Positions 39,604-49,204 of a stretch of DNA of 64,000 nucleotides are shown here, one piece after another. The translations under genes were made by a program, and so were the position numbers. A model generated the notes under the pieces. It did no database searches. It worked only from the letters and a program-made list of their open reading frames with translations, and had not been told where the DNA came from. Each line of letters opens with the position of its first letter. The stretch's first letter is position 1. The DNA is from Bartonella sp. HY328 (GTDB taxonomy: Bacteria; Pseudomonadota; Alphaproteobacteria; Rhizobiales; Rhizobiaceae), in NCBI RefSeq assembly GCF_025449335.1, contig NZ_CP104883.1, positions 1,046,501 through 1,110,500 of the forward strand, read 5' to 3'.

Positions 39604-41328
39604 TTGAAAATGAAGCTATTTTATAGGCTTATGCTATTTTGTGTATTTATCACACTTCCTAGCACGTGGGTTTATGCAGAGGACGCCGCAAATGGTAAAC
39701 CACCTGCTGCAGCCATTGCAAGTGCCCATTTTTTGGCAACTGAGGCTGGATTTGAAATTTTAGCAAAAGGTGGTAACGCGTTTGATGCAGCCATTGCAGT
39801 TTCATCGACATTATCAGTGGTGGAACCGATTAGTTCTGGTATTGGCGGCGGTGGTTTTTTCCTGCTGCATGATGCCGAAAGTGGCAAAGATATTTTTTTA
39901 GATGCGCGTGAAACATCGCCTAAATCTGCTCATCAAGGTAAATATAAAACGGCAGATGGCAAATTTGACAGTGATCGTGCAACCAATGGCCCTTGGGCCG
40001 CTGGAATACCTGGGCTTCCGGCCGCCCTTGTCTATCTTGCTGAGCATCATGGAAAATTGCCATTAAAAACATCTCTTGCGCCGGCAATTAAAGCTGCGCG
40101 TGACGGTTTTACTGTTTATGCGCGCATGGAAGAGGGGTATGAAAGCCGCCGTGAAGTGATGGAGCGTTATAAGGGGACGCGTGAAGTTTTTCTCAAAAAT
40201 GGTGAGCCAATTAAAACTGGAGATTTGTTTAAACAACCAGACCTCGCTAATACGTTAGAAAAATTGGCAAATTTAGGCTATGACGGTTTTTATAAAGGCG
40301 ATATTGCATCAAAGCTAGTCGATGGTGTGAATAGTGAGGGCGGTGAATGGACATTAGATGAACTTGCCAGCTATAAGGTAGTGGTTAGAGAGCCTTTACG
40401 TTTTAACTATCGTGATTGGCAAATTGTTACCGCTCCACCGCCATCATCAGGCGGTATTGCATTAGCACAAATTTTGCAAATTTTAGAGCCTTATGATCTT
40501 GCAAAAATGAATGAGGCGGATCGTGTGCATTTAACTGTTGAAGCCATGCGCCGCGCCTATCGTGATCGCACATTCTATCTTGGTGATCCTGATTTTGTTA
40601 AAATTCCAGTAAAGCTTTTAACCGCACCTGATTATGCCGCTGGATTGCGTGCTGGTATTAACCCTGACAAAGCAACACCAAGCACTATGTTATCAGGCAA
40701 GCCAACGCCGATGGAAGATGAAGAAACCACGCATTTTTCTATTCTTGATAAGCAAGGCAATATGGTTGCAGCGACACAAACGGTTAATCTTTTATATGGT
40801 TCTGGGCTTATTCCATCGGGTACGGGTGTTTTACTCAATAATGAAATGGATGATTTTGCCCTTATGCCAGGGGTACCAAATGCTTTTGGAGTTATGGGTT
40901 ATGATGCCAATGCGCCACAGCCGGGTAAAAGAATGCTTAGTTCTATGTCGCCTACTTTCATGATATCAAAAGACAAAACTGCGATTTTGGGTACCCCGGG
41001 TGGGAGCCGCATTATTACCATGGTTCTCTTTGGTATTTTGGGCTATGATCAAGGGCTTAGTGCTCAACAAGTTGCTGCATTTCCACGCTATCACCATCAA
41101 TGGTGGCCCGATAACATAGATATGGAAAATGAGGCAATCAGTGCCGCTGCAGTACCAAAATTAAAAGATTTGGGACATGACTTTGTAATACCTAAAAAGA
41201 ATGACGATGGCACAACATCAAGTCACATTTGGGGTAATTTGCAAACAATCTTATGGGATCATGCTGGAAAAAAGGTAGATGCAGCATCTGATCCACGACA
41301 TGACGTTGGCAAAGCATTGGTCGAATAA
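39604..41328 (+). CDS. ggt: Gamma-glutamyltransferase Ggt
   Basis: Periplasmic N-terminal nucleophile hydrolase that cleaves or transfers the gamma-glutamyl group of glutathione. About 574 residues from the TTG at 39604, which follows AGGAGG by five bases; ATG 39610 is an alternative. A Sec signal peptide ends near WVYAED. The large subunit has GNAFDAAIAV, GIGGGGFFLL and DARETSP. Autoprocessing is expected before the TTH of EETTHFSILD, giving nucleophile Thr375. The small subunit has LLNNEMDDFA, PGKRMLSSMSPT and GTPGGSRIITMV. It is 59 bases after dld and may share its transcript. Confidence 0.95.
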   Translation: MKMKLFYRLMLFCVFITLPSTWVYAEDAANGKPPAAAIASAHFLATEAGFEILAKGGNAFDAAIAVSSTLSVVEPISSGIGGGGFFLLHDAESGKDIFLDARETSPKSAHQGKYKTADGKFDSDRATNGPWAAGIPGLPAALVYLAEHHGKLPLKTSLAPAIKAARDGFTVYARMEEGYESRREVMERYKGTREVFLKNGEPIKTGDLFKQPDLANTLEKLANLGYDGFYKGDIASKLVDGVNSEGGEWTLDELASYKVVVREPLRFNYRDWQIVTAPPPSSGGIALAQILQILEPYDLAKMNEADRVHLTVEAMRRAYRDRTFYLGDPDFVKIPVKLLTAPDYAAGLRAGINPDKATPSTMLSGKPTPMEDEETTHFSILDKQGNMVAATQTVNLLYGSGLIPSGTGVLLNNEMDDFALMPGVPNAFGVMGYDANAPQPGKRMLSSMSPTFMISKDKTAILGTPGGSRIITMVLFGILGYDQGLSAQQVAAFPRYHHQWWPDNIDMENEAISAAAVPKLKDLGHDFVIPKKNDDGTTSSHIWGNLQTILWDHAGKKVDAASDPRHDVGKALVE

Positions 41329-41357
41329 TTTGTTCTGTTAATATCAAAAACGATAGT

Positions 41358-41391
41358 AGTGCATTTTTCTATATCAAATAGGCAATGCACT
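41358..41391 (+). terminator. Possible terminator after ggt
   Basis: 8-bp stem AGTGCATT/AATGCACT with an 18-nt loop, followed by GCTTAAATTTT. The large loop makes it a weak candidate. Confidence 0.35.
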
Positions 41392-41478
41392 GCTTAAATT
41401 TTGGTTGCATTTTGTGGTTTGTTTTCAAAGAATTAATTTGCTATACCGCCCAAAACACAATTTGGATGCAAAAAGCTA

Positions 41479-42306
41479 ATGAAGACTATTCCTATTTTTT
41501 CCGAGCTGGTGGATGCGCCTGTTAACCGAGTGCATTGCGTTACGCGAGTGGAAAATGGCGTAAAACAGCCAATTGAGGTTGCCATTGCGGAAGAAATAGC
41601 CGTAGCTGTAAGTTATGATGGTACTACCCATGCGGTAATGATGGCAACACCCGATGATTTGGCCGAGTTTGCCGTTGGTTTTAGCTTAACTGAAAATATT
41701 ATTTCTGATATTTCTGAAATTGATGAAATTAATATTATTCGCCTTGACGATGGCGTCGATATTCAATTGCGTTTGGACGAGCGGCCGCGCAACGCTTTTT
41801 TAAAACGCCGCCGCCATATGGCAGGGCCAGTTGGTTGCGGCCTTTGTGGTATTGAATCGATTGAAGCTGCAATGCGTATTGTCCCTCAATATAAGGGGGG
41901 GCTAACAATCACAGCTAACGATGTTTGTGATGCTGTTGGGCTTTTAAATTTAGGGCAAAAACTAAATCAACTCACCCGCTGTGCTCATGCCGCTGGCTTT
42001 TATGTGGCAGGGCAAGGATTATTGGCAATTTGTGAAGATATTGGCCGCCATAATGCTGTTGATAAGCTTATTGGCACTTTGCTTCTGCAAAACGTTGATA
42101 TTGGTTTTGGTGCAATTGTTGTCACCAGCCGTTTGTCCGTTGAAATTATTCAAAAAGCAGCAATTGCTGGCAGCGGTATCGTCATTGGTATTTCGGCGCC
42201 AACCGCCGAAGCCTTGCGCATAGGCAAGGCAGCCAATCTCACAGTGATTGCAAGGGCGCGCGGCCAAAGTTTCGAAATTCATTCACACGCAGAGCGCATT
42301 CTTTGA
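41479..42306 (+). CDS. fdhD: Formate dehydrogenase accessory sulfurtransferase FdhD
   Basis: 275-residue cytosolic protein that passes sulfur from IscS to the molybdenum cofactor of formate dehydrogenases. The CxxC pair is in GPVGCGLCGIESIE near 115-128. TPDDLAEFAVGFSLTENII near 57-75 and CEDIGRHNAVDKLIGTLL near 187-204 are family blocks, as are VTSRLSVEIIQKAA and GISAPTAEALRIG. No formate dehydrogenase subunit is in this window, so its client must be encoded elsewhere or it serves other Mo enzymes. Confidence 0.95.
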   Translation: MKTIPIFSELVDAPVNRVHCVTRVENGVKQPIEVAIAEEIAVAVSYDGTTHAVMMATPDDLAEFAVGFSLTENIISDISEIDEINIIRLDDGVDIQLRLDERPRNAFLKRRRHMAGPVGCGLCGIESIEAAMRIVPQYKGGLTITANDVCDAVGLLNLGQKLNQLTRCAHAAGFYVAGQGLLAICEDIGRHNAVDKLIGTLLLQNVDIGFGAIVVTSRLSVEIIQKAAIAGSGIVIGISAPTAEALRIGKAANLTVIARARGQSFEIHSHAERIL

Positions 42307-42427
42307 GATATTTTTTCTTATGCCAAAAATTTTTAGAATATGGGCTAAAATCGAGAAATTTGTTTTAGTATTCTGTAAGTTCGGCGAGTTTGGGTTTCGC
42401 AGTCTTTTGACATTAAAAATGCGCTTT

Positions 42428-42718
42428 TTACCAATTAAGATCGTCCATTAAAATGATCCGTGCATCTTGCTTCTTATGCATATCAATAAGCGGTACTAAT
42501 TTTTGAAAATGCTCGCTTGCACTATGAATATCCAATGCATTTTTATCTGGCCACTGTTCGATAAAAATAAAATGGCTTTTATCCTGCTGGTCAACGCAAA
42601 ATTCGTAAGAAATACAAAGAGGCTCTTTACGGGTTTCATCAACAAGCTGTTTAAAATACGGTAAAACCACATCAATGGCTTCTTCTTTTATGAAAAATTC
42701 AGCAATAACTTTTAACAC
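42428..42718 (-). CDS. Antibiotic-biosynthesis monooxygenase (ABM/YgiN-like) domain protein
   Basis: 96 residues forming one ABM ferredoxin-like domain: VLKVIAEFFIKEEAIDVVLPYFKQL at the start (given in part), then EPLCISYEFCVDQQD, HFIFIEQWPDKNALDIH and SEHFQKL. Such dimeric proteins act on quinones or small signals (YgiN, LsrG) or bind haem, but most are unassigned. I chose GTG 42716-42718 because AAGGA lies seven bases before it; a longer frame to 42778 lacks a ribosome binding site and adds residues outside the domain. Confidence 0.75.
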   Translation of the reverse strand: MLKVIAEFFIKEEAIDVVLPYFKQLVDETRKEPLCISYEFCVDQQDKSHFIFIEQWPDKNALDIHSASEHFQKLVPLIDMHKKQDARIILMDDLNW

Positions 42719-43001
42719 GACTATATCCTTTGCTTTGTGGATTAGCTCTATTAAAACTGACGTAGAAGATAAAAGCAATATTTATTTAATTCAGTCAAGC
42801 CGTTAAAACTTAGATAGTATAATTCATAATGTGAGATCTTACCAACTAGGTTGATATGCCTTTAGAAAATGTTACCTAATATTGCAGAATAATATTTGAG
42901 ATTTAAACAAAATAGCGGTTTTGCTTAATTTCCCTAGGAAAACTTTTAAATTTTTAACTGCGGAACTGGCAGTTTAATTCATAATGCACTAAATATGAGC
43001 T

Positions 43002-45464
43002 ATGAGCGATTTTCCAGATGATATACCGTTTTTTGACGATGATGATAAACCATTGCGCGACGATGTTCCACCAGTAAGAACAGGTGGCATTGCAGCAAGG
43101 GCTATGGCTGCGCGGCAAGTAAAGCCAGCTGAGGCAGCCTATCTTGAAGGGCTAAACCCCGAGCAACGTTTAGCTGTTGTTACTACAGAAGGGCCAGTGC
43201 TTGTGCTTGCTGGTGCAGGAACAGGTAAAACCCGCGTTTTAACCACCCGCATTGGCCATATTCTATCGTTAGGCCTTGCCTATCCTAGTCAAATTTTAGC
43301 CGTAACCTTTACCAATAAAGCTGCGCGTGAAATGAAACACCGTATTGGCGATCTTGTTGGCGGTGCGGTTGAAGGCATGCCTTGGCTTGGTACCTTCCAC
43401 TCAATTGGTGTTAAATTGTTGCGCCGTCATGCCGAGCTTGCTGGTTTACGCAGTGATTTTACAATTCTTGATACTGATGATGTTATTCGTCTTATCAAAC
43501 AACTTATTCAGGCTGAAGGGCTTGATGATAAGCGTTGGCCAGCTCGCGCTTTTGCGCAAATGATTGATGGTTGGAAAAATCGTGGCCTATCGCCTGAAAA
43601 AATTTCTGAAGGTGATGCGCGTTCATTCGGTAATGGCAAGGGCCGTGAACTTTACCGCGCCTATCAAGATCGTTTGAAAGTTTTGAATTGCTGTGATTTT
43701 GGCGATTTGCTGTTGCATCCAATTCGTATTTTTCAAAACAATCCCGATGTTTTGCGTGAATATCATAAAAAATTCCGGTATATTTTGGTCGACGAATATC
43801 AAGATACCAATACAGCGCAATATTTGTGGTTACGCCTGTTAGCACAGCGGCCAAATGGCGAAACGGTTAATTTGTGCTGTGTGGGTGATGATGACCAGTC
43901 TATTTATGGTTGGCGCGGCGCTGAAGTTGATAATATTTTACGCTTTGAAAAAGATTTTCCAGGTGCAGTTGTTGTGCGCCTTGAGCGTAATTATCGCTCA
44001 ACTACCCATATTTTGGCAACTGCATCGCACCTTATTTCCTATAATGAGGGGCGGCTTGGTAAAACTCTATTTACCGAGCTAGACCATAGCGACGCACAAA
44101 AAGTCCAAGTGCATGCGGCTTGGGATTCTGAAGAGGAAGCCCGCGCCGTTGGCGAAGAGATTGAACAATTGCAACGCCAAGGCCATGCACTTAATGATAT
44201 GGCTATTTTGGTGCGTGCTTCATTTCAAATGCGTGAATTTGAAGATCGCTTTGTAACACTTGGTTTAAATTATCGGGTGATTGGCGGCCCGCGCTTTTAT
44301 GAGCGGATGGAAATTCGCGATGCCATGGCTTATTTCCGGGTTGTTGCGCAACCTTTGGATGATCTTGCTTTTGAGCGTATCGTTAATACGCCAAAGCGTG
44401 GTCTTGGTGATGCAACTATTCGGCAAATCCATGATGCGGCGCGGGCGCGTAATATTTCGATGTTTGCCGCAAGTGCGGAACTGGTTGAGACCGATGAATT
44501 AAAGCCAAAGCCGCGCAGTGCCCTTCGTGAAGTGGTGGAAAATTTCCGCCGTTGGCAAGATAGGCTCAATAATACTCCCCATACCGAACTTGCTGAAGCA
44601 ATACTTGACGAGTCAGGCTATACAGCAATGTGGCAAAATGATCGCTCGGCAGAAGCACCGGGCCGGCTTGAAAACTTGAAAGAGCTTATTCGCTCGATGG
44701 AAGAGTTTGAAAGCCTGCGCGGCTTTTTAGAGCATGTCTCATTGGTCATGGATGCCGAGCAAAATGAAGCAACTGACGCGGTAAATATTATGACCTTGCA
44801 TTCGGCTAAGGGCTTGGAATTTGATACGGTGTTCTTACCTGGTTGGGAGGAGGGGTTATTTCCTCATCAACGCTCCCTTGATGAGGGGGGGCGATCTGGT
44901 CTTGAGGAAGAGCGCCGACTTGCTTATGTTGGTGTAACGCGAGCTAAAAAAAATCTTCATATTTGGTTTGTATCCAACCGCCGCATTCATGGCCTTTGGC
45001 AAACAACAATTCCTTCGCGCTTCTTAGACGAATTGCCCGAAAGTCATGTTGAGGTTGGTGCGGTAGATGCCAGTTACGGTGGCTATGGTCAATCGCGTTT
45101 TGATCGCCATGATCCATTTGAAAATACTTATGCAACACCTGGTTGGCAACGTGCCCAGCAGCATAAGAATAAGGCAACGCGCGACAATTGGGGTAATCGT
45201 TCTGGTGCTAATGTTGAGCGCGTTGGCTATGGTGAAGCGCAGGCTGGTTTTGGTGCAAATAAGTTTAGCGGTAAAACAATCAATGGGGAATTAGTTGCAA
45301 AATCTGTTTCTGATGTGCCTTCGGATTTTAAGATCGGTGATCGTGTTTTCCATATGAAATTTGGCAATGGAGACGTGGCTAATATTGAGGGTACGAAATT
45401 AACCATTAATTTTGACAAGGCGGGGCAAAAGCGCGTTGTTGATAGTTTTGTAAAAAAACTTTGA
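43002..45464 (+). CDS. uvrD: UvrD/PcrA-type DNA helicase II
   Basis: Superfamily 1 3'-5' helicase for nucleotide excision and mismatch repair, 820 residues. A disordered N-terminus of about 45 residues is followed by the Q motif LNPEQRLAV, Walker A LAGAGTGKTRVL (about 69-80), AVTFTNKAAREMKHR, GTFHSIG, Walker B LVDEYQDTN, CVGDDDQSIYGWRGAE, LERNYRS, and motif VI EERRLAYVGVTRAKKNL. The C-terminal 50 residues (FKIGDRVFHMKFGNGDVANI) form the Tudor-like domain that contacts RNA polymerase or UvrB in PcrA/UvrD. Single gene; terminator downstream. Confidence 0.96.
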   Translation: MSDFPDDIPFFDDDDKPLRDDVPPVRTGGIAARAMAARQVKPAEAAYLEGLNPEQRLAVVTTEGPVLVLAGAGTGKTRVLTTRIGHILSLGLAYPSQILAVTFTNKAAREMKHRIGDLVGGAVEGMPWLGTFHSIGVKLLRRHAELAGLRSDFTILDTDDVIRLIKQLIQAEGLDDKRWPARAFAQMIDGWKNRGLSPEKISEGDARSFGNGKGRELYRAYQDRLKVLNCCDFGDLLLHPIRIFQNNPDVLREYHKKFRYILVDEYQDTNTAQYLWLRLLAQRPNGETVNLCCVGDDDQSIYGWRGAEVDNILRFEKDFPGAVVVRLERNYRSTTHILATASHLISYNEGRLGKTLFTELDHSDAQKVQVHAAWDSEEEARAVGEEIEQLQRQGHALNDMAILVRASFQMREFEDRFVTLGLNYRVIGGPRFYERMEIRDAMAYFRVVAQPLDDLAFERIVNTPKRGLGDATIRQIHDAARARNISMFAASAELVETDELKPKPRSALREVVENFRRWQDRLNNTPHTELAEAILDESGYTAMWQNDRSAEAPGRLENLKELIRSMEEFESLRGFLEHVSLVMDAEQNEATDAVNIMTLHSAKGLEFDTVFLPGWEEGLFPHQRSLDEGGRSGLEEERRLAYVGVTRAKKNLHIWFVSNRRIHGLWQTTIPSRFLDELPESHVEVGAVDASYGGYGQSRFDRHDPFENTYATPGWQRAQQHKNKATRDNWGNRSGANVERVGYGEAQAGFGANKFSGKTINGELVAKSVSDVPSDFKIGDRVFHMKFGNGDVANIEGTKLTINFDKAGQKRVVDSFVKKL

Positions 45465-45535
45465 ATCTTATAATAATTGGTGGTTTTATATAGAAATCCT
45501 ATTGTTTTTTTAAAAAAATACAAAAAAAATCAAAA

Positions 45536-45568
45536 AAAACGGTGTCTTGCGTTGAAAGCCACCGTTTT
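45536..45568 (+). terminator. Terminator after uvrD
   Basis: 9-bp stem AAAACGGTG/CACCGTTTT with a 15-nt loop, 72 bases past the uvrD stop. The tail GATCC is poor in T after the stem, so efficiency is uncertain. Confidence 0.5.
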
Positions 45569-45629
45569 GATCCCTATAACCAATGCACGATCAATTAAGC
45601 GTGAAATTCATGCAAATTATGAGGTAGAG

Positions 45630-46832
45630 ATGCCCTGGAGTAATCAAAGTGGAGGCAGCGGCCCATCGGGAGGCAGCGGAAATAAAGGCGGCCCATGGGG
45701 TGGCGGCGGAAATAATAATGATGGCAATAAAAGCCCTTGGGGCCGTCCAAATGGCAGCGGCAATAATGGTAATAACGGCAATAATAATGGTGGTAATGGT
45801 GGCGGTAAGGGTGGCCCAACGCCGCCTGACATGGACGAATTATTGCGCAAAGGCCAACAAAAGCTGCAACAATTCGGCAGTGGTTTTATTATCCTAATTG
45901 TTATAATCCTTGCTGTGCTTTTCTGGCTTTATAAATCAATATTTTTTGTTGAGCCTAATGAAATGGCAATTAAATTGCGCTTTGGTGTGCCGCAGGAAGA
46001 CGTTTTGATTGATGGTGGACATTTTCAAATTTGGCCAATTGAAAGCCACCGAAAGGTGATTACATCGCAAACTCAAATTAGCATTGGTGATAATCCTACC
46101 GATAGCCTTATGTTAACCAGTGACCAAAATATGGTAAGCGTTAAGTTTTCCGTTTACTATAATGTAACACAACCTGAGGAATATCTTTTTAACGTTGACA
46201 AGCCATATGATACTATTAAGCAGGTAGCAGAAAGTGCAATGCGCGAGGTTGTTGGTCGTCGTAAAATGGATGATGTCTTGCGTGAGAAGCGCTCCGAGGT
46301 TGCAGCAGATGTCTTGGCTATTATAAAACAAACACTTGCTCAATACAAAATTGGTGTGACGGTAAATCAGGTTGCTTTGGGTGAAACATCACCGCCGCAA
46401 AACGTTAAGGCAGCCTTTGATCTTGTTGAGCAAGCGGAACAGCAAGGTAACCAAATGCGTAGTAACGCCGAACAGTATAAGGCTAAAAAAGAAGGTGAAG
46501 CTTTTGGTGAAATATCACGATTATCAGAAGTTGCCAATGCTTATAAGGCACGAGTTATTGCCGAAGCTAATGGTCGTGCTGAGCGTTTTAAAGCCATTGC
46601 CGAACAAGAAAAAATTGCGCCAGATGTAACCCGTTATCGAATTTATGTTGATACTATGGAACAAATTTTGATGGCTCCTAATAAGTTGGTGATAGATAAA
46701 AGCAATAACGGTGTTGTTCCCTATTTGCCGCTTAACAACATGCTTCAGTCACAACAATCAGGTAATGGTTCGAGTGGAAAACCAGTAATGAATAGTTTAA
46801 CTGGACAGTCAGTTGTTGAGGGAGGAAAATAG
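45630..46832 (+). CDS. hflK: Membrane protease modulator HflK
   Basis: SPFH/band-7 protein, 400 residues, that with HflC forms a large ring around FtsH and limits its proteolysis. The N-terminus (1-63) is very rich in Gly and Asn, as is usual. One membrane segment spans about 84-106 (FGSGFIILIVIILAVLFWLY). The SPFH domain follows with VEPNEMAIKLRFGVP, then SAMREVVGRRKMDDVL and a coiled-coil region with EQAEQQGNQMRSNAEQYKAKK. I start at ATG 45630, with GAGGT before it; a longer frame to 45477 would run through the terminator-like hairpin. hflC begins two bases after the stop. Confidence 0.95.
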   Translation: MPWSNQSGGSGPSGGSGNKGGPWGGGGNNNDGNKSPWGRPNGSGNNGNNGNNNGGNGGGKGGPTPPDMDELLRKGQQKLQQFGSGFIILIVIILAVLFWLYKSIFFVEPNEMAIKLRFGVPQEDVLIDGGHFQIWPIESHRKVITSQTQISIGDNPTDSLMLTSDQNMVSVKFSVYYNVTQPEEYLFNVDKPYDTIKQVAESAMREVVGRRKMDDVLREKRSEVAADVLAIIKQTLAQYKIGVTVNQVALGETSPPQNVKAAFDLVEQAEQQGNQMRSNAEQYKAKKEGEAFGEISRLSEVANAYKARVIAEANGRAERFKAIAEQEKIAPDVTRYRIYVDTMEQILMAPNKLVIDKSNNGVVPYLPLNNMLQSQQSGNGSSGKPVMNSLTGQSVVEGGK

Positions 46833-46834
46833 TC

Positions 46835-47719
46835 ATGAAACAAAGTTCTCTCATAGCAACTTTGATTGCATTCGCTGTGGTTGTTATCGGTTTTTCGATG
46901 TCAGCTTTCATTGTTTATCCTAACGAGCAGGTTGTAGTAAAACGGGTTAGCCAAATTGTGCGCGTTGCAAAACAGCCTGGCATTTATTTTAAACTTCCTT
47001 TTGTTGAGGAATTGGTCCCGATTGATAATCGTTTATTGCGTTTTGATTTGAAGACAATTCCAGTACAGGTAAAAAATGGCCGCTATTATGAAGTAGATGC
47101 CTTTTTGATGTACCGCATCGTTGATGCGGAAATGTTTATCAAGCAAATACGGGATGGCAAGCCATCAACGGCTGAAACCAAAAATCTTGACGAGCGTTTC
47201 CGTAGTGCTCTTGGCGCTGTTTACGGCTTGAGTGAATATAGTGCAGCACTATCTGAACAGCGTGTTGGTATGATGCGCGATATTAAACAGCAAATGATAG
47301 AGGAGGCAAAGCCTCTCGGTATTGAGATTGTTGATGTACGTATCCGTAAAACTGATCTTCCTAGCAATTTGTCAAAGGGAATTTATGATCGTATGGAACA
47401 AGAACGTAAGGCCGTTGCTGAAACTATTCTTGCCCGTGGTAATGCAGATCAAATCCGTATCAAAGCCCAAGCTGATAGCAAATATATAAAAGACGTTTCA
47501 AAAGCAGCGAGTGAAGCTGAAAAGACTAAAGGTGAGGGACAAGCAGAGGCTGCACGTTTGATGAATGAAGCCGTTGGTTCTAATCCTGATTTTTATCAAT
47601 TCTGGCTAACTATGGACAAGTACCAGAATATTAAAGATACACCTATGGTTATAACGCCGGATTGGTCCTTCTTTAATCTTATGCGTAATCCGAATGGCGA
47701 GGTAAAACCACAAAATTAA
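46835..47719 (+). CDS. hflC: Membrane protease modulator HflC
   Basis: 294-residue SPFH partner of HflK in the inner membrane. One N-terminal helix (about 5-25, SLIATLIAFAVVVIGFSMSA) precedes FIVYPNEQVVVKR and PGIYFKLPFVEELVPIDNR. Later blocks are SALGAVYGLSEYSAALSEQR and GIEIVDVRIRKTDLPSN, then a helical tail. GAGGGAGG near the end of hflK serves as ribosome binding site. The pair ends in a strong terminator, so the htrA/degP gene that often follows in relatives is not in this transcript. Confidence 0.95.
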   Translation: MKQSSLIATLIAFAVVVIGFSMSAFIVYPNEQVVVKRVSQIVRVAKQPGIYFKLPFVEELVPIDNRLLRFDLKTIPVQVKNGRYYEVDAFLMYRIVDAEMFIKQIRDGKPSTAETKNLDERFRSALGAVYGLSEYSAALSEQRVGMMRDIKQQMIEEAKPLGIEIVDVRIRKTDLPSNLSKGIYDRMEQERKAVAETILARGNADQIRIKAQADSKYIKDVSKAASEAEKTKGEGQAEAARLMNEAVGSNPDFYQFWLTMDKYQNIKDTPMVITPDWSFFNLMRNPNGEVKPQN

Positions 47720-47748
47720 GACTTGTCTAACAAGTATTTGTGAAATGC

Positions 47749-47783
47749 AAAGCGGCCAATTTAATATTGGCCGCTTTTATTTT
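47749..47783 (+). terminator. Terminator after hflKC
   Basis: Perfect 12-bp stem AAAGCGGCCAAT/ATTGGCCGCTTT, 5-nt loop, then a T-rich tail. Confidence 0.9.
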
Positions 47784-47957
47784 ATCTACCTATTTGAATT
47801 TTTATGGTTCGTTATCTATTCTTGTCAGTACGCTAAGCTACTCTCAGTTTTTAGATGTATCATTGGTAATAAAGAGTTGCTTTAATTTTTGCTGAAAATG
47901 TTTAATTGTTGGCAAGGATTGTGTCATACTTTAAAATCCACATTATTTAAAAAACAT

Positions 47958-47985
47958 AAAAAAACCCGCAAAAGCGGGTTTTTTG
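47958..47985 (-). terminator. Terminator after mnmA
   Basis: Stem AAAACCCGC/GCGGGTTTT extended by A/T pairs, 4-nt loop, with T-runs in both directions. It lies about 25 bases past the mnmA stop on the minus strand. Confidence 0.85.
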
Positions 47986-48010
47986 CGTTTTAATAGAAAT
48001 AAAAAAATCC

Positions 48011-49204
48011 CTATAATGATGCAGTGCTATTTTCAAAGATGAGTTTTTGCAACATTTGCTCAGCTTGTGCTTCGCGCTGTGAACGGGCGATAAAGCCGCC
48101 GCCTAAAACGCGGGAACCGTTATCTTCATTGTCATAAACAACACAAGCCTGACCCGGTGCAACGCCGCTTTCGCCTTCTAATAGTTCAACAACAAACTCA
48201 CCATTTTCATAACGAAGAATTGCTGGGCGAGGTGGGCGGGTTGACCTAACTTTTGCGGCAACTTCTATGCCGTCAACTGGAAAGTCATCGAGATCTTGGT
48301 CACCGAGCCAATTAGCATCACGTAAATAAATCCGATGGGTTTGTAGGGCTTCTCTTTGGCCAACAATAACGCGGGCACGCTCAGCATCAAGATGAACCAC
48401 ATAAAGGGCTTCACCTGTTGCAACACCAATACCGCGGCGCTGACCTATGGTATAATTCATAATACCTTCATGGCGTCCCAAAATTCGACCATCAATATGC
48501 ACAATGTCACCGGGATTTGCAGCGTCTGGCTTTAATTTGCTGATAACATCGCTATAACGGCCTTGCGGCACAAAGCAAATATCCTGACTATCGTGCTTTT
48601 GCGCAACGGTTAGCCCCATTTCTTCCGCAAGCTTGCGTACTTCTGCTTTTGGCAGGCCACCTAAAGGAAAGCGCAAATAATCAATCTGCTCTTGTGTTGT
48701 CGCAAAAAGGAAGTAGCTTTGGTCACGCTCTGCATCAATAGGGCGATAAAGTGCACGATGGGCACCGTTTTGCTTACTGCGAATATAATGGCCGGTTGCA
48801 AGGGCATCTGCACCAAGTTCTTGTGCTGTTGCTAATAAATCGGCAAATTTTACCGTTTGGTTACAAGCAACACATGGAATTGGTGTTTCGCCATGGGCAT
48901 AGCTTTCGGCAAATGGATTAATCACAGCTTCACGAAAGCGTTGTTCATAATCAAGCACATAATGAGGAATACCCAGTGTTTCGCAAACACGGCGTGCATC
49001 CTCAATATCTTGGCCTGCACAGCAGGCACCAACACGGTGCACAGCAGCACCATGATCATAAAGCTGTAATGTTACCCCTAAAACATCATAACCTTCTTGC
49101 TTTAATATGCCAGCCACAACGGACGAATCAACGCCGCCGGACATGGCAACCACTACCCGGGTCTCCGCTGGAGAACGTGGTAGATCGAGACTATTTAAAG
49201 ACAT
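48011..49204 (-). CDS. mnmA: tRNA-specific 2-thiouridylase MnmA
   Basis: ATP-dependent enzyme that puts the 2-thio group on U34 of Lys, Glu and Gln tRNAs; 397 residues. The PP-loop is [16 protein letters not shown] near residues 19-34. Catalytic cysteines are in [14 protein letters not shown] and later [16 protein letters not shown]-type text appears as [10 protein letters not shown], followed by [13 protein letters not shown] and [15 protein letters not shown] start at ATG 49202-49204, with AAGGTGA five bases upstream. A single gene, with its own terminator. Confidence 0.96.
   Translation of the reverse strand: MSLNSLDLPRSPAETRVVVAMSGGVDSSVVAGILKQEGYDVLGVTLQLYDHGAAVHRVGACCAGQDIEDARRVCETLGIPHYVLDYEQRFREAVINPFAESYAHGETPIPCVACNQTVKFADLLATAQELGADALATGHYIRSKQNGAHRALYRPIDAERDQSYFLFATTQEQIDYLRFPLGGLPKAEVRKLAEEMGLTVAQKHDSQDICFVPQGRYSDVISKLKPDAANPGDIVHIDGRILGRHEGIMNYTIGQRRGIGVATGEALYVVHLDAERARVIVGQREALQTHRIYLRDANWLGDQDLDDFPVDGIEVAAKVRSTRPPRPAILRYENGEFVVELLEGESGVAPGQACVVYDNEDNGSRVLGGGFIARSQREAQAEQMLQKLIFENSTASL

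Noticed and set aside
45477..45629. N-terminal extension of HflK by 51 residues
   Set aside because: It would run across a terminator-like hairpin, has no ribosome binding site, and HflK normally starts MPW; GAGGT precedes ATG 45630.
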